Shown here: piece by piece, positions 10,571 through 19,897 of the stretch
Numbering within the stretch: the stretch's first letter is position 1
Layout: each line of letters starts with the position of its first letter
NCBI RefSeq assembly: GCF_004214835.1
Contig: NZ_PIQJ01000002.1
Coordinates: 248,001-312,000, forward strand
Origin: Pseudidiomarina tainanensis
GTDB taxonomy: Bacteria > Pseudomonadota > Gammaproteobacteria > Enterobacterales > Alteromonadaceae
Length of the DNA: 64,000 nt
Reading direction: 5' to 3'
Notes under the pieces: generated by a model
The model's input: the letters and a program-made list of their open reading frames with translations, nothing else
Databases searched by the model: none
What the model was told of the DNA's origin: nothing
Made by a program: the position numbers and the translations under genes

Positions 10571-10592
10571 TTGTGCAAAGAACTTTGCACAA
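10571..10592. promoter_or_regulatory. Perfect inverted repeat upstream of pilM (possible operator)
   Basis: Ten-base arms TTGTGCAAAG and CTTTGCACAA are separated by two bases, in the 213-base gap between mrcA and pilM. No T tract follows, so an operator is more likely than a terminator. A TATAAT at 10643-10648 could be the pilM minus-10 element, which would put the repeat about 55 bases upstream of it. No binding protein is identified. Confidence 0.45.
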
Positions 10593-10681
10593 TGCTTACC
10601 TTTCTGCTTAATATGAGGTTCGGCATAGAACAATTTTAATAATATAATGCCATTAAAACCGGTCCAATTCAGGGGAGCATT

Positions 10682-11749
10682 ATGGGGCTATTTGGTCTGG
10701 GAAAAAAGCCAGGTCTGGGAATTGATATTGCTTCGGATGCAGTTAAGGCAATTGAGCTTGTACCTAGCGGTGATACTTACGACATAACGAACGTTGCTGA
10801 AGTGTCGCTACCGAAGAATTTAATTACCGACGATGAAATTTCCGACATCGAGAAACTTGCCAAGATGATTACGCAGGTGCGTAAGCGTATGGGCAGCACT
10901 CGCGTTGCCGTCGCGGCGGTATCAGGCACCCAAGCAATTTCTAAGCAAGTGCCAATGAGTCTTGATTTAGACGATGAAGCGATTGCAGAAAAAATTGAAA
11001 GTGAAGCTGAAGCACTTATCCCCTTCCCCATCAATGAAGTGCGCTATGATTTTGAAAGTCTCGGTGAGCACCAAACCTTACCCGGGCAACAACGTGTATT
11101 AGTCACTGCAACCCGAACCATTAGTGTCGATAGTCGTGTTCAAGCGCTTGAGGGAGCGGGTTATAAAGTTGCCATCATGGACGTCGACAACCAAGCGATT
11201 GCGCGCGCCTGTGGTCACCTGTTACCGCATATGCACCCGGAAGTCCTTGAGAGCAAACTCCCTTATTTAATTCTCGATATCAGCACGAGCTCGATTCAAA
11301 TTATCGTCGTGCATCAAGGCGAAGTGGCGTTTCACCGGCCACAATCAGGGGGCTTAACCCCTTTACTTAGCGCACTGGATGAAGACGGTAGCATCGACCA
11401 CGGCGAAATTATGGCGAAGTTGCGCTCAGGCGATATCGATGATTTCCCAACGCTCATTATTCAAGATTTCTTAAGTAACTTGTGGAATCAAGTGAGCCGC
11501 AGTGTGCAGATGTACCAGAGCAATGCTGCAGATAAAGGCTTCGCCGCAATTTTGCTGATTAATACCGGCGCGATGTTGCCAATGATTACCGAAGCCCTGA
11601 GTGAGCAGGTGGAATATCCAGTACATGCGTTAAACCCGTTTGAGCACTTTATTTTGCCGAGCAAGTTCTCGCATTTACAAAATCACGGGCCGCGATTCGT
11701 TGAATCGATAGGTCTGGCGCTACGGAGTTTTGCAACATGGCACATGTAA
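10682..11749 (+). CDS. pilM: Type IV pilus inner-membrane platform protein PilM
   Basis: This 355-residue actin-like cytoplasmic ATPase fold helps assemble the type IV pilus alignment complex by binding the N-terminal tail of PilN. The sequence opens with the PilM hallmark LFGLGKKPGLGIDIASDAVK, and the actin-like phosphate loops LDISTSS and GPRFVESIGLALR appear later. AGGGGAG lies upstream of the ATG. It overlaps pilN by 13 bases and starts the five-gene pilMNOPQ operon. Confidence 0.94.
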   Translation: MGLFGLGKKPGLGIDIASDAVKAIELVPSGDTYDITNVAEVSLPKNLITDDEISDIEKLAKMITQVRKRMGSTRVAVAAVSGTQAISKQVPMSLDLDDEAIAEKIESEAEALIPFPINEVRYDFESLGEHQTLPGQQRVLVTATRTISVDSRVQALEGAGYKVAIMDVDNQAIARACGHLLPHMHPEVLESKLPYLILDISTSSIQIIVVHQGEVAFHRPQSGGLTPLLSALDEDGSIDHGEIMAKLRSGDIDDFPTLIIQDFLSNLWNQVSRSVQMYQSNAADKGFAAILLINTGAMLPMITEALSEQVEYPVHALNPFEHFILPSKFSHLQNHGPRFVESIGLALRSFATWHM

Positions 11750-12330
11750 ACCTACTCCCATGGCGCGAAACAGCTCGGCAGCGCGCAAAAACTCGCTTTG
11801 GTATCCATGCTGGCATCGCTGTTGGCATTGCAGCAGTTATTTTTGGCGCCGCTTACATGGTCATTGGTGATTACAAGAGCTACCAGCAACGGCGCAATGG
11901 CTTTTTGCAATCGCAAATTCAAATTCTTGATGCCCAGATAGCCGAAATAAATAGCATCAATAAAAAGAAACAAGAGATTTTAAATCGTATCAAACTGATT
12001 CAATCGCTTCACGAAGATCGCAATACCGCCATCACTATCTTTAACGAGTTAACCGAACGAACGCCAGATGGTGTTTATCTTCATTCGCTTGAAAAACGTG
12101 ACTTGCAGCTAGTTATTAGCGGTCGCAGTATTTCCAATAATCGAGTTTCAGAATTTTTACGTGATTTAAAAGCATCACCGGTATTTGCTGATCCTGAACT
12201 ACGTAACGTGGTTTCGGCGAACTCAAACGCTCGTGGTCGCGCACGCGGTGTCGATGCGAATTCTGATTACGATGCATTTTCATTGGTGGTCACGATTGTG
12301 CCGCCAACTACCACGGAGGCGAAAAAATAA
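11737..12330 (+). CDS. pilN: Type IV pilus alignment protein PilN
   Basis: This 197-residue bitopic inner-membrane protein begins with the conserved cytoplasmic motif HVNLLPWRE (residues 3-11), which docks into PilM. One transmembrane helix (about 24-45), a periplasmic coiled coil and a ferredoxin-like domain follow. It pairs with PilO to span the periplasm towards PilP and PilQ. It overlaps pilM and is one base from pilO. Confidence 0.93.
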   Translation: MAHVNLLPWRETARQRAKTRFGIHAGIAVGIAAVIFGAAYMVIGDYKSYQQRRNGFLQSQIQILDAQIAEINSINKKKQEILNRIKLIQSLHEDRNTAITIFNELTERTPDGVYLHSLEKRDLQLVISGRSISNNRVSEFLRDLKASPVFADPELRNVVSANSNARGRARGVDANSDYDAFSLVVTIVPPTTTEAKK

Positions 12331-12331
12331 C

Positions 12332-12922
12332 ATGAGTATGGATAGCCTACGTGAATTAGATATTAACGAGTTGCCATTTTGGCCGCGACCATTCCGCATG
12401 GCGGTGCTGGTCATCATTGCTATTGCTGTCTTAGGTTTAAGCTACCACTTTATATTGGCCGACGAATGGGCAAGTTATAAACGCGAAGTGGCGAAAGAAG
12501 CGCAACTTAAAGAAGACTATCGTATTAAATATCAAACGGCTGTGAATTTGCCGCTCTATCGGGAGCAACTTGAGCAACTCAATAGCGACCTAGAAACACT
12601 GCTTGCGATGCTGCCAAACGACGACGAAACACCGAAGCTTTTGGATGACATTAGCTTAATTGGCACCAAGAGTGGCTTGCGCTTTGACCGCATCGAATGG
12701 CTCATGCCGCAGCCACGTGAGTTTTATACTGCGCTGCCAATGCGCATTGAATTGAAAGGTGCATACCATCAAATCGGTGACTTTGTCGGTCAGATGTCGA
12801 GCCTTGATCGCATTATTAGTGTGAAAGATTTCAAGATGCAGTTACAAGATGACGAAGGCACACTCAGCTTGTCAGTGAATGCTGAAACCTATCGTCAGCA
12901 AACTTTGAGGACACAACCATGA
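12332..12922 (+). CDS. pilO: Type IV pilus alignment protein PilO
   Basis: This 196-residue protein has a short cytoplasmic N-terminus containing DINELPFWPR, one transmembrane helix (about 27-47), a coiled coil and a C-terminal ferredoxin-like domain. It heterodimerises with PilN. The reading frame stays open far upstream inside pilN, but the ATG at 12332, one base after the pilN stop, fits the family N-terminus. Its TGA overlaps the pilP start. Confidence 0.92.
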   Translation: MSMDSLRELDINELPFWPRPFRMAVLVIIAIAVLGLSYHFILADEWASYKREVAKEAQLKEDYRIKYQTAVNLPLYREQLEQLNSDLETLLAMLPNDDETPKLLDDISLIGTKSGLRFDRIEWLMPQPREFYTALPMRIELKGAYHQIGDFVGQMSSLDRIISVKDFKMQLQDDEGTLSLSVNAETYRQQTLRTQP

Positions 12923-13458
12923 TGAAAAAAATGATTGTGTCGTTAGCTGCATTTGGCTTCTTAGCAGGCTGTGCACCAACGGGTCACCAAGATCTCGAGC
13001 AGTTCACAAGTGAGGTTCAGCAAACTGCGAAACCTGGTATTAGTCCACCGCCTGAGCTTCCTGTGCTTGAACGTATTGTCTACACCGGCGCCGATATTCG
13101 TAATCCGTTTCAGCCGACACCGTTGCGTGATTCTGCTGCGCAAGTATCAGGCCAAAATTGTCCGCAACCAACACTCGGTGCACCTAAGGGTGGTTTAGAG
13201 GGTGTCGCCCTGGATCAGTTGGCTTTGAGCGGCACCATGCGTTCAGGAAATGGTCAGCTCATCGGGCTACTGGTTTCCAACGAAGGTAAATTATTCCGCG
13301 TACAACGTGGTGATTTCATCGGTCTCGACAACGGCCGCATCATCGCCATTACTCCACAACAAATTTCGATTCGTGAATGGTTAGCAACCGGTGACGGCTG
13401 CTGGCAGCAACGCGACGTATCGTTAACCTTGCTGAACTCGCAAAGGAGCTCGAACTAA
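12919..13458 (+). CDS. pilP: Type IV pilus lipoprotein PilP
   Basis: This 179-residue lipoprotein has the signal MKKMIVSLAAFGFLAGC ending in a lipobox (LAGC, Cys at about residue 18). The rest is a proline-rich linker and a C-terminal beta domain containing DIRNPFQP and GDFIGLDNGRI. PilP links the PilN-PilO pair to the secretin PilQ. Two adjacent ATG codons (12919 and 12922) are possible starts, the first overlapping the pilO stop. The pilP stop overlaps the pilQ start. Confidence 0.92.
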   Translation: MMKKMIVSLAAFGFLAGCAPTGHQDLEQFTSEVQQTAKPGISPPPELPVLERIVYTGADIRNPFQPTPLRDSAAQVSGQNCPQPTLGAPKGGLEGVALDQLALSGTMRSGNGQLIGLLVSNEGKLFRVQRGDFIGLDNGRIIAITPQQISIREWLATGDGCWQQRDVSLTLLNSQRSSN

Positions 13459-15641
13459 TGAAGCACTTAATCCGTACCTTATGTCTACTGCTGTTGATGC
13501 CACTTGCGGTATCAGCCAATGAGCTCTTACGGGTTGAGCAGATTGCGTTGAATAAAGATCGCTTCAATCTTGAAGCGCACTTTTCGAAACGTGTCGAGTC
13601 TCCCGTTGTCACTCGCAGCAGCAATCGAAATCTCCATGAATTTTTATTGCTTGGCACCAGCGCCAACATGCCAGATGGCCGCTTAAATCTGCCGGATCAT
13701 CCGTTGCTGGATTACGTTGAAATTGAGCAGCAACGCGAAGATTTAATGTTGCGTGTGTATACCAAACAACCGCTTGAAAACTTAATGAGTCGCTTTGGTG
13801 AAGTGATGGTTTTAGTTTTCGTGGCGCCGAAAGATGGTAGCAAAACCGCTGCGACAAGCGCTAAACCGTCGCCTCAGCCAGCAACGCCGAAACCGGCCCC
13901 AAGCAACAAGCCAGCTGAGCCGAAACCGGCACCAGAAAAAGCGGAGCGGCGTCCGGTCACTGATACCAAGCCAGCTCCAGCTAAACCAGAAGCGGCAACT
14001 CAAACTCCGACAAAACCTGCCGAGCCACAACGCGCAGAAGTCCGTACCGAGAGTAAACAACAACCGAAGAAAACTGCGGTAACCAATATCAATTTCTTCC
14101 GTCTGTCGAATGATGTTGGTCAAGTCAGTATCGCTTTGAACAAAGATAATGTTGAGCACGAAGCGCGCATGCGTGGTAATGATCTCGAACTTATTTTGTA
14201 TGACACTGAGTTACCCGAAGATCTTCTCTATGTCTTAGATGTCAGCCAGTTCGCAACCCCGGTCGCATACGTGGAAACGTTCCGCGACGGTCGTAATAGC
14301 CGCATTAAAATTGCTGGTAAGCGCAAATTTAAACATCAGTTAGAACAAATTGATGGTTACCTGCGCCTGAACCTTGCTGAAGCACCGCAAGTGGATGCAC
14401 AAGAAGCTCAAGCAAAATCGAGTCAGAAGCCGATTTCGTTGAATTTCCAAGATGTTCCTGTGCGTCAACTCCTTCAGATTTTGGCCGACGAGAACAACCT
14501 CAACTTGGTTGCCAGTGAGTCCGTAACGGGTAATATCACTTTGCGTCTTGAAAATGTTCCTTGGGAACGTGCGCTCGAAACTATCTTGCGCGTGAAAGGG
14601 CTGGATAAACGCTACGATGAGAACATTCTGATTGTTGCGCCAGCATCTGAACTCGCCCAACGTGAAGCGGAACAGCTTGAAAGTCAGCAGCGCATGCAAG
14701 AGCTTGCGCCGCTTGAAAGCTCATATATTCAAATCAATTACGCCAAAGCCGATGAGATTGCGCAGATTTTGCGTACCGACAGCTCAGACTTATTATCGAG
14801 TCGCGGTGCAGTAACTGTGGATGAGCGCACTAACACGCTACTCGTGCGTGATACGCCGGAACAAATCGATACCGTTAAAGCGATGGTAAAAGTACTCGAC
14901 GTGCCGGTAAAACAAGTAATCATCGAAGCACGGATGGTGACGGTACGTGACAATATTAGTGATGAACTCGGTATTCGCTGGGGTATCACCGAACCAGCAC
15001 TGGACACCTCAGTGCCACCACCATGGGGTACTGGTACCAATGTGACCGGTGACTTCAACGTGAACCTGCCAATTGCATCACCGGCAGCCACCATTGGTTT
15101 CCAAGTTGCCAAACTAGCTGATGGGCGTTTGTTAGACCTCGAATTGTCGGCACTGGAGCGTGAAAACAAGGGCGAAATCATTGCCAGCCCGCGTATCACT
15201 ACTGCGAACCAAAAAGAAGCCTACATTGAGCAAGGTACCGAAATTCCATACGTGGAAAGCGCCTCTTCGGGTGCCACCTCAGTCCAGTTCAAAAAGGCTG
15301 TTTTAGGGTTAACGGTAACGCCACAAATTACGCCAGATAATCGCGTTATTCTCGACTTAGTGATCACGCAAAATACCCGTGGCGAAACCGTGAGCACGCC
15401 AACTGGCCCTGCAGTATCGATTGATACTCAGGAGATCAGCACGCAGGTATTAGTTGAGAACGGTGAAACCATCGTGTTAGGTGGTATTTACCAACAGCAA
15501 ATCTTAAACGACATTTCAAAAGTGCCGTTGCTGGGTGATATTCCATACGTTGGCGTTTTGTTCCGTACTGATAGCCAAGTTAACGAAAAGCGTGAACTGT
15601 TAATTTTCGTCACACCACGAATTGTAACGAATACGCCGTAA
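13458..15641 (+). CDS. pilQ: Type IV pilus secretin PilQ
   Basis: This 727-residue outer-membrane secretin is the pore through which the pilus passes. It has a cleavable signal peptide (about residues 1-20, ending VSANE), two AMIN domains for peptidoglycan binding, and between them a Pro/Ala/Lys-rich linker (about 125-205). Secretin N0/N1 domains follow (SLNFQDVPVRQLLQILADE). The C-terminal secretin domain carries EIIASPRITTANQKEAYIEQ and VPLLGDIPYVGVLFR. It is the last gene of the pil operon. The linker is low-complexity and should not be read as a separate feature. Confidence 0.95.
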   Translation: MKHLIRTLCLLLLMPLAVSANELLRVEQIALNKDRFNLEAHFSKRVESPVVTRSSNRNLHEFLLLGTSANMPDGRLNLPDHPLLDYVEIEQQREDLMLRVYTKQPLENLMSRFGEVMVLVFVAPKDGSKTAATSAKPSPQPATPKPAPSNKPAEPKPAPEKAERRPVTDTKPAPAKPEAATQTPTKPAEPQRAEVRTESKQQPKKTAVTNINFFRLSNDVGQVSIALNKDNVEHEARMRGNDLELILYDTELPEDLLYVLDVSQFATPVAYVETFRDGRNSRIKIAGKRKFKHQLEQIDGYLRLNLAEAPQVDAQEAQAKSSQKPISLNFQDVPVRQLLQILADENNLNLVASESVTGNITLRLENVPWERALETILRVKGLDKRYDENILIVAPASELAQREAEQLESQQRMQELAPLESSYIQINYAKADEIAQILRTDSSDLLSSRGAVTVDERTNTLLVRDTPEQIDTVKAMVKVLDVPVKQVIIEARMVTVRDNISDELGIRWGITEPALDTSVPPPWGTGTNVTGDFNVNLPIASPAATIGFQVAKLADGRLLDLELSALERENKGEIIASPRITTANQKEAYIEQGTEIPYVESASSGATSVQFKKAVLGLTVTPQITPDNRVILDLVITQNTRGETVSTPTGPAVSIDTQEISTQVLVENGETIVLGGIYQQQILNDISKVPLLGDIPYVGVLFRTDSQVNEKRELLIFVTPRIVTNTP

Positions 15642-15654
15642 ACCTTGCTTATGG

Positions 15655-15737
15655 AGCTGTGACTTGCGATAATCGCGCATCTTTTTGGTTGGGTTAAGGA
15701 AGGTCTTGAGACACTCCGGATTCCGTGAGTCACAGCT
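15655..15737. repeat. Inverted repeat between pilQ and aroK
   Basis: Ten-base perfect arms AGCTGTGACT (15655-15664) and AGTCACAGCT (15728-15737) enclose 63 bases and occupy most of the 124-base pilQ-aroK gap. No T tract follows. It may be a processing or attenuator-like hairpin in the pil-aro transcript, and its role is unknown. Confidence 0.5.
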
Positions 15738-15765
15738 AGTTAAATAAGTGAAGTAACACATCAAT

Positions 15766-16284
15766 ATGGCTGAAAAACGTAACATTTTCTTAGTGGGCCC
15801 TATGGGCGCTGGTAAAAGCACAATCGGGCGACAATTAGCCCGCCAACTTCATCTCGAATTTTTTGATTCTGACACCGAAATCGAACGCCGCACTGGCGCC
15901 GATATTGCTTGGGTGTTCGAGTTAGAAGGCGAAGAAGGTTTTCGCTTACGCGAAGAAAAAGTTATTGAAGAACTGACTGAAAATACCGGTATTGTACTCG
16001 CGACCGGTGGTGGCTCTATCTTGAGCAAAGAAAGCCGCAACCGCTTATCCGCTCGCGGTGTGGTTGTGTATTTACAAACCACTATCGAAAAGCAACTGGC
16101 CCGCACCCAACGTGACAAGCGTCGGCCATTAATTGCCGAAGCGGACAACCCACGCGAAGTGCTCGAGAACCTCGCTGAGTTACGTAATCCACTGTATGAA
16201 GAAATTGCTGATATTGTCGTGCGCACAGACGAACAAAGTACCAAGTTAGTGATTGATCAAATTATTGAAAAAGTTGGTTTATAA
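15766..16284 (+). CDS. aroK: Shikimate kinase I
   Basis: This 172-residue kinase phosphorylates shikimate in chorismate synthesis. The Walker A motif GPMGAGKST is at residues 11-19. The [11 protein letters not shown] shikimate-binding block, GGGSI and the lid region RDKRRPL follow. Length is typical of AroK. It lies downstream of pilQ and 30 bases before aroB, the conserved pil-aroKB order. Confidence 0.96.
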   Translation: MAEKRNIFLVGPMGAGKSTIGRQLARQLHLEFFDSDTEIERRTGADIAWVFELEGEEGFRLREEKVIEELTENTGIVLATGGGSILSKESRNRLSARGVVVYLQTTIEKQLARTQRDKRRPLIAEADNPREVLENLAELRNPLYEEIADIVVRTDEQSTKLVIDQIIEKVGL

Positions 16285-16314
16285 ACTACTCGACGATTAA
16301 ATCCGGAGGCGCTC

Positions 16315-17418
16315 ATGCAGAACACCACACAGCAAATCATCGTGGGTTTAGATGAGCGCAGCTATCCGATTGATATTGGCGCTGGCTTGCTCGCACGTAC
16401 GCCATTATTCGAACATCTACCGCAACAAATTTTACTCCTCTCGAATACCGTTGTAGACCCATTGTATGGCGACCAAGTGCGTGCTCAACTACAGCACCAC
16501 ACCGTGGTGACACATCTGATTGAAGACGGTGAGAGCGCTAAAAGTTTTGCCAATTATGCAGCCGTTATGGACACTTTGATTACGCATAATTTTAATCGCG
16601 ACTGCGCGATTATTGCGCTTGGCGGCGGTGTGGTTGGTGATCTTGCTGGATTCGTAGCAGCAACCTATCAACGTGGTGTTGGGTTTTACCAAATCCCGAC
16701 CACTTTATTGGCACAAGTCGACTCATCCGTCGGCGGCAAAACGGCTATCAATCATCCTGGCGGCAAGAACCTCATTGGCGCGTTTTATCAGCCGCAAGCG
16801 GTGTTAATTGACACCCAATGCTTGAGTACACTGAACGACCGTGATTATGCCTGTGGCTTAGCCGAGGTGGTGAAGTACGGTATTATCGCCGACGCTGATT
16901 TTTTTGCTTGGTTAGAAGCGCATCAAAGCGAACTGAACCAGCGCGATGCCGCAGCCCTAACATACGCCATTCAACGCAGTTGCGAAATCAAAGCTGACGT
17001 TGTTGCCGCCGATGAACGTGAGCAATCCGTGCGAGCATTACTCAATCTTGGTCACACCTTTGGACATGCTATTGAAGCGGCACACTACGAGAACTGGAAG
17101 CATGGTGAAGCAGTGGCAGCCGGCACAGTGATTGCCGCCTATTTCATGCATCAACAGAATCGGCTGAGCAGTCACGATTTTACCCGTATCGAAACCCTAT
17201 TAAGACAACTCAACTTACCTGTGCGCGCACCAGAAATGCCATTAGAGCGTTGGCAGACGTTTATGCAACGTGATAAAAAAGTACAAGCGGGCGTCGTTCG
17301 GTTAGTGTTACCTACAGCTATCGGAAAAGCCTGCCTTGAGCCGTGGTCAGACTGGCAAGCTATCGGCAAAGCAATTGCCGCGATGAGCCATTCTGACGCA
17401 CGTAGCCCTTTATTATAA
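16315..17418 (+). CDS. aroB: 3-dehydroquinate synthase
   Basis: This 367-residue NAD- and metal-dependent enzyme cyclises DAHP to 3-dehydroquinate. The NAD-binding GGGVVGDLAGFVA lies near residue 102. The active-site stretch TTLLAQVDSSVGGKT and the metal-ligand region LNLGHTFGHAIE are also present. A good AGGAGG-like site (GGAGG) is upstream of the ATG. In E. coli damX follows aroB; here dam follows directly after seven bases. Confidence 0.96.
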   Translation: MQNTTQQIIVGLDERSYPIDIGAGLLARTPLFEHLPQQILLLSNTVVDPLYGDQVRAQLQHHTVVTHLIEDGESAKSFANYAAVMDTLITHNFNRDCAIIALGGGVVGDLAGFVAATYQRGVGFYQIPTTLLAQVDSSVGGKTAINHPGGKNLIGAFYQPQAVLIDTQCLSTLNDRDYACGLAEVVKYGIIADADFFAWLEAHQSELNQRDAAALTYAIQRSCEIKADVVAADEREQSVRALLNLGHTFGHAIEAAHYENWKHGEAVAAGTVIAAYFMHQQNRLSSHDFTRIETLLRQLNLPVRAPEMPLERWQTFMQRDKKVQAGVVRLVLPTAIGKACLEPWSDWQAIGKAIAAMSHSDARSPLL

Positions 17419-17425
17419 TGAGCCA

Positions 17426-18298
17426 ATGAGCATGACGAAGCAGCGCGCCTTTCTCAAATGGGCAGGCGGTAAATATAATCTGATTGAATCAATTACCGCA
17501 GTGTTACCTGACGGCAATAAGCTCATTGAGCCATTTGTCGGCGCTGGTTCGGTGTTCCTGAATACCGACTACCCAAAGTACTTGCTCAACGATGTGAATC
17601 CCGACTTAATTACGTTGTTTAAGTTTGTGAAACGTCGTCCGAAACGTTTTATTGAAGATGCTCGCAAGCTCTTCAGTGTCGCGAATAATTCACCTGAAGC
17701 CTACTATGCGCTGCGGCAGCAATTTAATAGTAGTAGTGACCCGTACGAGCGTTCATTATTGTTTTTATACCTGAATCGACATGGTTATAACGGACTGTGT
17801 CGCTACAATTTGTCCGGGCAATTTAACGTTCCATTTGGGCAATATCAGCGCCCTTACTTTCCGCAAGCCGAAATTGAGTTTTTTGCCGAAAAGGCGCAGC
17901 ATGCGACGTTCACCTGCATGAGCTTCGAGCAAGTATTTCGCCGCGCACGCAAAGGCGACGTGGTGTATTGCGATCCGCCCTATGCGCCGCTAAGTTTAAC
18001 CGCCAATTTTACCAGTTATGCCTGTGGTGGCTTTGGTATCGATGATCAGACCGAATTAGCACGCCGCGCCGAGCATACGGCAAGAAAGCGCGGGATACCG
18101 GTGGTCATCAGCAATCATGACACTGAATTTACCCGCCTGTTATATAAAAAAGCTGAATTAGAGAGCTTACAGGTAGCGCGGTTTATCAGCCCGAAAGGCG
18201 ATGGCCGCGGCAAGGTAGCTGAACTATTGGCGCTGTATGACAACGAGCGCAATAACGTTGTCACTTTGACCCCTGAACTACGGAAGCGGTTACGATGA
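17426..18298 (+). CDS. dam: DNA adenine methyltransferase (Dam)
   Basis: This 290-residue alpha-class N6-adenine methyltransferase is expected to modify GATC. The AdoMet-binding motif FLKWAGGKYNL starts at residue 9, and the FVGAGSVFLN element follows at about 37. The catalytic DPPY is at 183-186. The homology to E. coli Dam and its position after aroKB argue for a housekeeping enzyme supporting mismatch repair and replication control, not a restriction partner. No restriction gene is adjacent. Two possible starts lie six bases apart (MSM). Its stop overlaps the next gene. Confidence 0.94.
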   Translation: MSMTKQRAFLKWAGGKYNLIESITAVLPDGNKLIEPFVGAGSVFLNTDYPKYLLNDVNPDLITLFKFVKRRPKRFIEDARKLFSVANNSPEAYYALRQQFNSSSDPYERSLLFLYLNRHGYNGLCRYNLSGQFNVPFGQYQRPYFPQAEIEFFAEKAQHATFTCMSFEQVFRRARKGDVVYCDPPYAPLSLTANFTSYACGGFGIDDQTELARRAEHTARKRGIPVVISNHDTEFTRLLYKKAELESLQVARFISPKGDGRGKVAELLALYDNERNNVVTLTPELRKRLR

Positions 18299-18741
18299 AT
18301 TGGCATTTAAAAGCATTTGCTGAGCTCAACACCACCGAGCTGTATGACATCATGCAACGGCGTGAACAAGTGTTTGTGGTTGAACAGACCTGCCCCTACT
18401 TAGATGCCGATGGCAGTGATATTCACGCGCTGCATTTGTGGGCCAATGACGGTCAACAAACCGTTGTAGCTTATACGCGTATTTTCTTGGGTAAAGACGG
18501 CGATGGTTACTCGCGCATTGGCCGCGTGCTCACTGCGCAATCCGTACGTCGCTCAGGCCTTGGCCGTGAACTCATGCAACGCGCTCTCGATGTCTGCCAT
18601 ACCTACACGCCAAACTTATCGATTCGCTTGGCGGCGCAAGTGTATTTGCGCGCGTTCTACGAAAGTTTCGGTTTTGTCGCGATTAGCGATGAGTACTTAG
18701 AAGACGATATTCCCCATATTGATATGGAACGTCAGCCATGA
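18295..18741 (+). CDS. elaA: ElaA-family GNAT acetyltransferase
   Basis: This 148-residue single-domain acetyltransferase shows the ElaA blocks REQVFVVEQTCPYLDADG (about residues 22-39) and the acetyl-CoA loop RRSGLGRELMQRAL (about 83-96). The physiological substrate is not established for the family. It overlaps dam and rsmJ by four bases on each side, so it is translated as part of a dam-elaA-rsmJ run. Confidence 0.85.
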   Translation: MNWHLKAFAELNTTELYDIMQRREQVFVVEQTCPYLDADGSDIHALHLWANDGQQTVVAYTRIFLGKDGDGYSRIGRVLTAQSVRRSGLGRELMQRALDVCHTYTPNLSIRLAAQVYLRAFYESFGFVAISDEYLEDDIPHIDMERQP

Positions 18742-19418
18742 GCGTAGGCTCATCCGACAACGCTTTTGTGCTTGAACAAAGTGCGGACGGGTTACAACTG
18801 CGCTGGCTCGAACAGCCGAAAATGCATCCGTTACGAATTGATTTTTTAACTGGTAAAACTGCTTTTCGGGCAGCCCAAGCGCGAATTAAAGACGAAGCAA
18901 TTGCGCGCGCATGCGGCTTGCACAAAATTAAAAATCCAAGCATCTTAGACTCAACCGCCGGACTAGGTCGTGATGCTCAGGTATTAGCTCAATTAGGCGC
19001 AACCGTGGGCTTAAATGAACGTCATCCGATAGTGAAGCAGTTACTTGCAGATGCCTTAAACCGACTGCATCAAGCCATACCAGAGTGGCGGCATCGACTA
19101 TACTTGGTAGACGTGAGTAGCTTAGATGAGATTGCAGACGACAGCTTTGACGTGGTTTATTTAGACCCGATGTACCCCAAAGGTGATCGCAAAGCCAAAG
19201 CAGCCGTAAAGAAAGACATGCAAATGTTTCAACAATTAGTTGGCGCCGACGAAGACGCCGATGCGTTGTTGCAACCTGCGCTACGAATAGCTCGTCAGCG
19301 AGTGGTGGTGAAGCGACCGCAACACGCTGATTTTCTCGCCGGTGTTTCACCGCATGCCCAAGTGGTCAGCAAGAAACACCGCTTTGATTTATATTTCCCG
19401 GAGCAATATCATGATTAA
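18738..19418 (+). CDS. rsmJ: 16S rRNA m2G1516 methyltransferase RsmJ
   Basis: This 226-residue SAM-dependent methyltransferase of the YhiQ/RsmJ family modifies G1516 of 16S rRNA. The family-specific block HPLRIDFLTGKTAFR is near residue 30. The SAM loop STAGLGRDAQVLA follows at about 74, and the catalytic DPMYP at about 142. The gene overlaps elaA upstream and the peroxiredoxin gene downstream by eight bases. Confidence 0.92.
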   Translation: MSVGSSDNAFVLEQSADGLQLRWLEQPKMHPLRIDFLTGKTAFRAAQARIKDEAIARACGLHKIKNPSILDSTAGLGRDAQVLAQLGATVGLNERHPIVKQLLADALNRLHQAIPEWRHRLYLVDVSSLDEIADDSFDVVYLDPMYPKGDRKAKAAVKKDMQMFQQLVGADEDADALLQPALRIARQRVVVKRPQHADFLAGVSPHAQVVSKKHRFDLYFPEQYHD

Positions 19419-19893
19419 AACCAATGACCGAATTCCTGCAGGCACGTTAACCGCACTTGGCGAAGTGGGTATGCAACAATTCAATCCAGCTGAGTTGTTT
19501 GCCAAAGGCACACACATTTTATTTGCGGTACCCGGCGCATTTACTCCAACCTGCTCGGAAAAGCACTTACCAAGCTTTGTCAAACACGCGAATGATTTGC
19601 GCGCACAAGGCGTACAAACCATCGCTTGTGTTGCGGTAAACGATGCTTTTGTCATGAAAGCTTGGGGTAAAGCCCTGAACGTTGATGACAGCGTGATGCT
19701 ACTGGCTGATGGCGATGCGTCTTATCACCAGCAATTGGGCCTTATCAAAGAAACTGGTAGTTTCGGCGGCACCCGCGCGGAGCGTTATGCGATGGTTATT
19801 ACCGACGGTGTGATCACACATTTGTTCGTTGAAGACGAGAAAACTTACGGCGTGAGTAGCGCTGAACACGTACTCGAAGCACTGCAAGGTTAA
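19411..19893 (+). CDS. Peroxiredoxin, Prx5-type
   Basis: This 160-residue thiol peroxidase has the peroxidatic motif PGAFTPTCS (Cys near residue 49) and the typical FAVPGAFTP/FGGTRAERYAM blocks of the bacterial Prx5/AhpE-like family. I see no fused glutaredoxin domain. It probably reduces peroxides using glutathione or another thiol donor. The start chosen, MIKTNDRIPAG, lies at the rsmJ stop; an upstream in-frame ATG would overlap rsmJ by 77 bases and adds a non-family extension. Confidence 0.9.
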   Translation: MIKTNDRIPAGTLTALGEVGMQQFNPAELFAKGTHILFAVPGAFTPTCSEKHLPSFVKHANDLRAQGVQTIACVAVNDAFVMKAWGKALNVDDSVMLLADGDASYHQQLGLIKETGSFGGTRAERYAMVITDGVITHLFVEDEKTYGVSSAEHVLEALQG

Positions 19894-19897
19894 TGCC

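Noticed and set aside
13830-14075. Pro/Ala/Lys-rich repeats inside pilQ as a separate element or gene
   Set aside because: This is the flexible linker between AMIN domains of the secretin; open frames on other strands there have no support.
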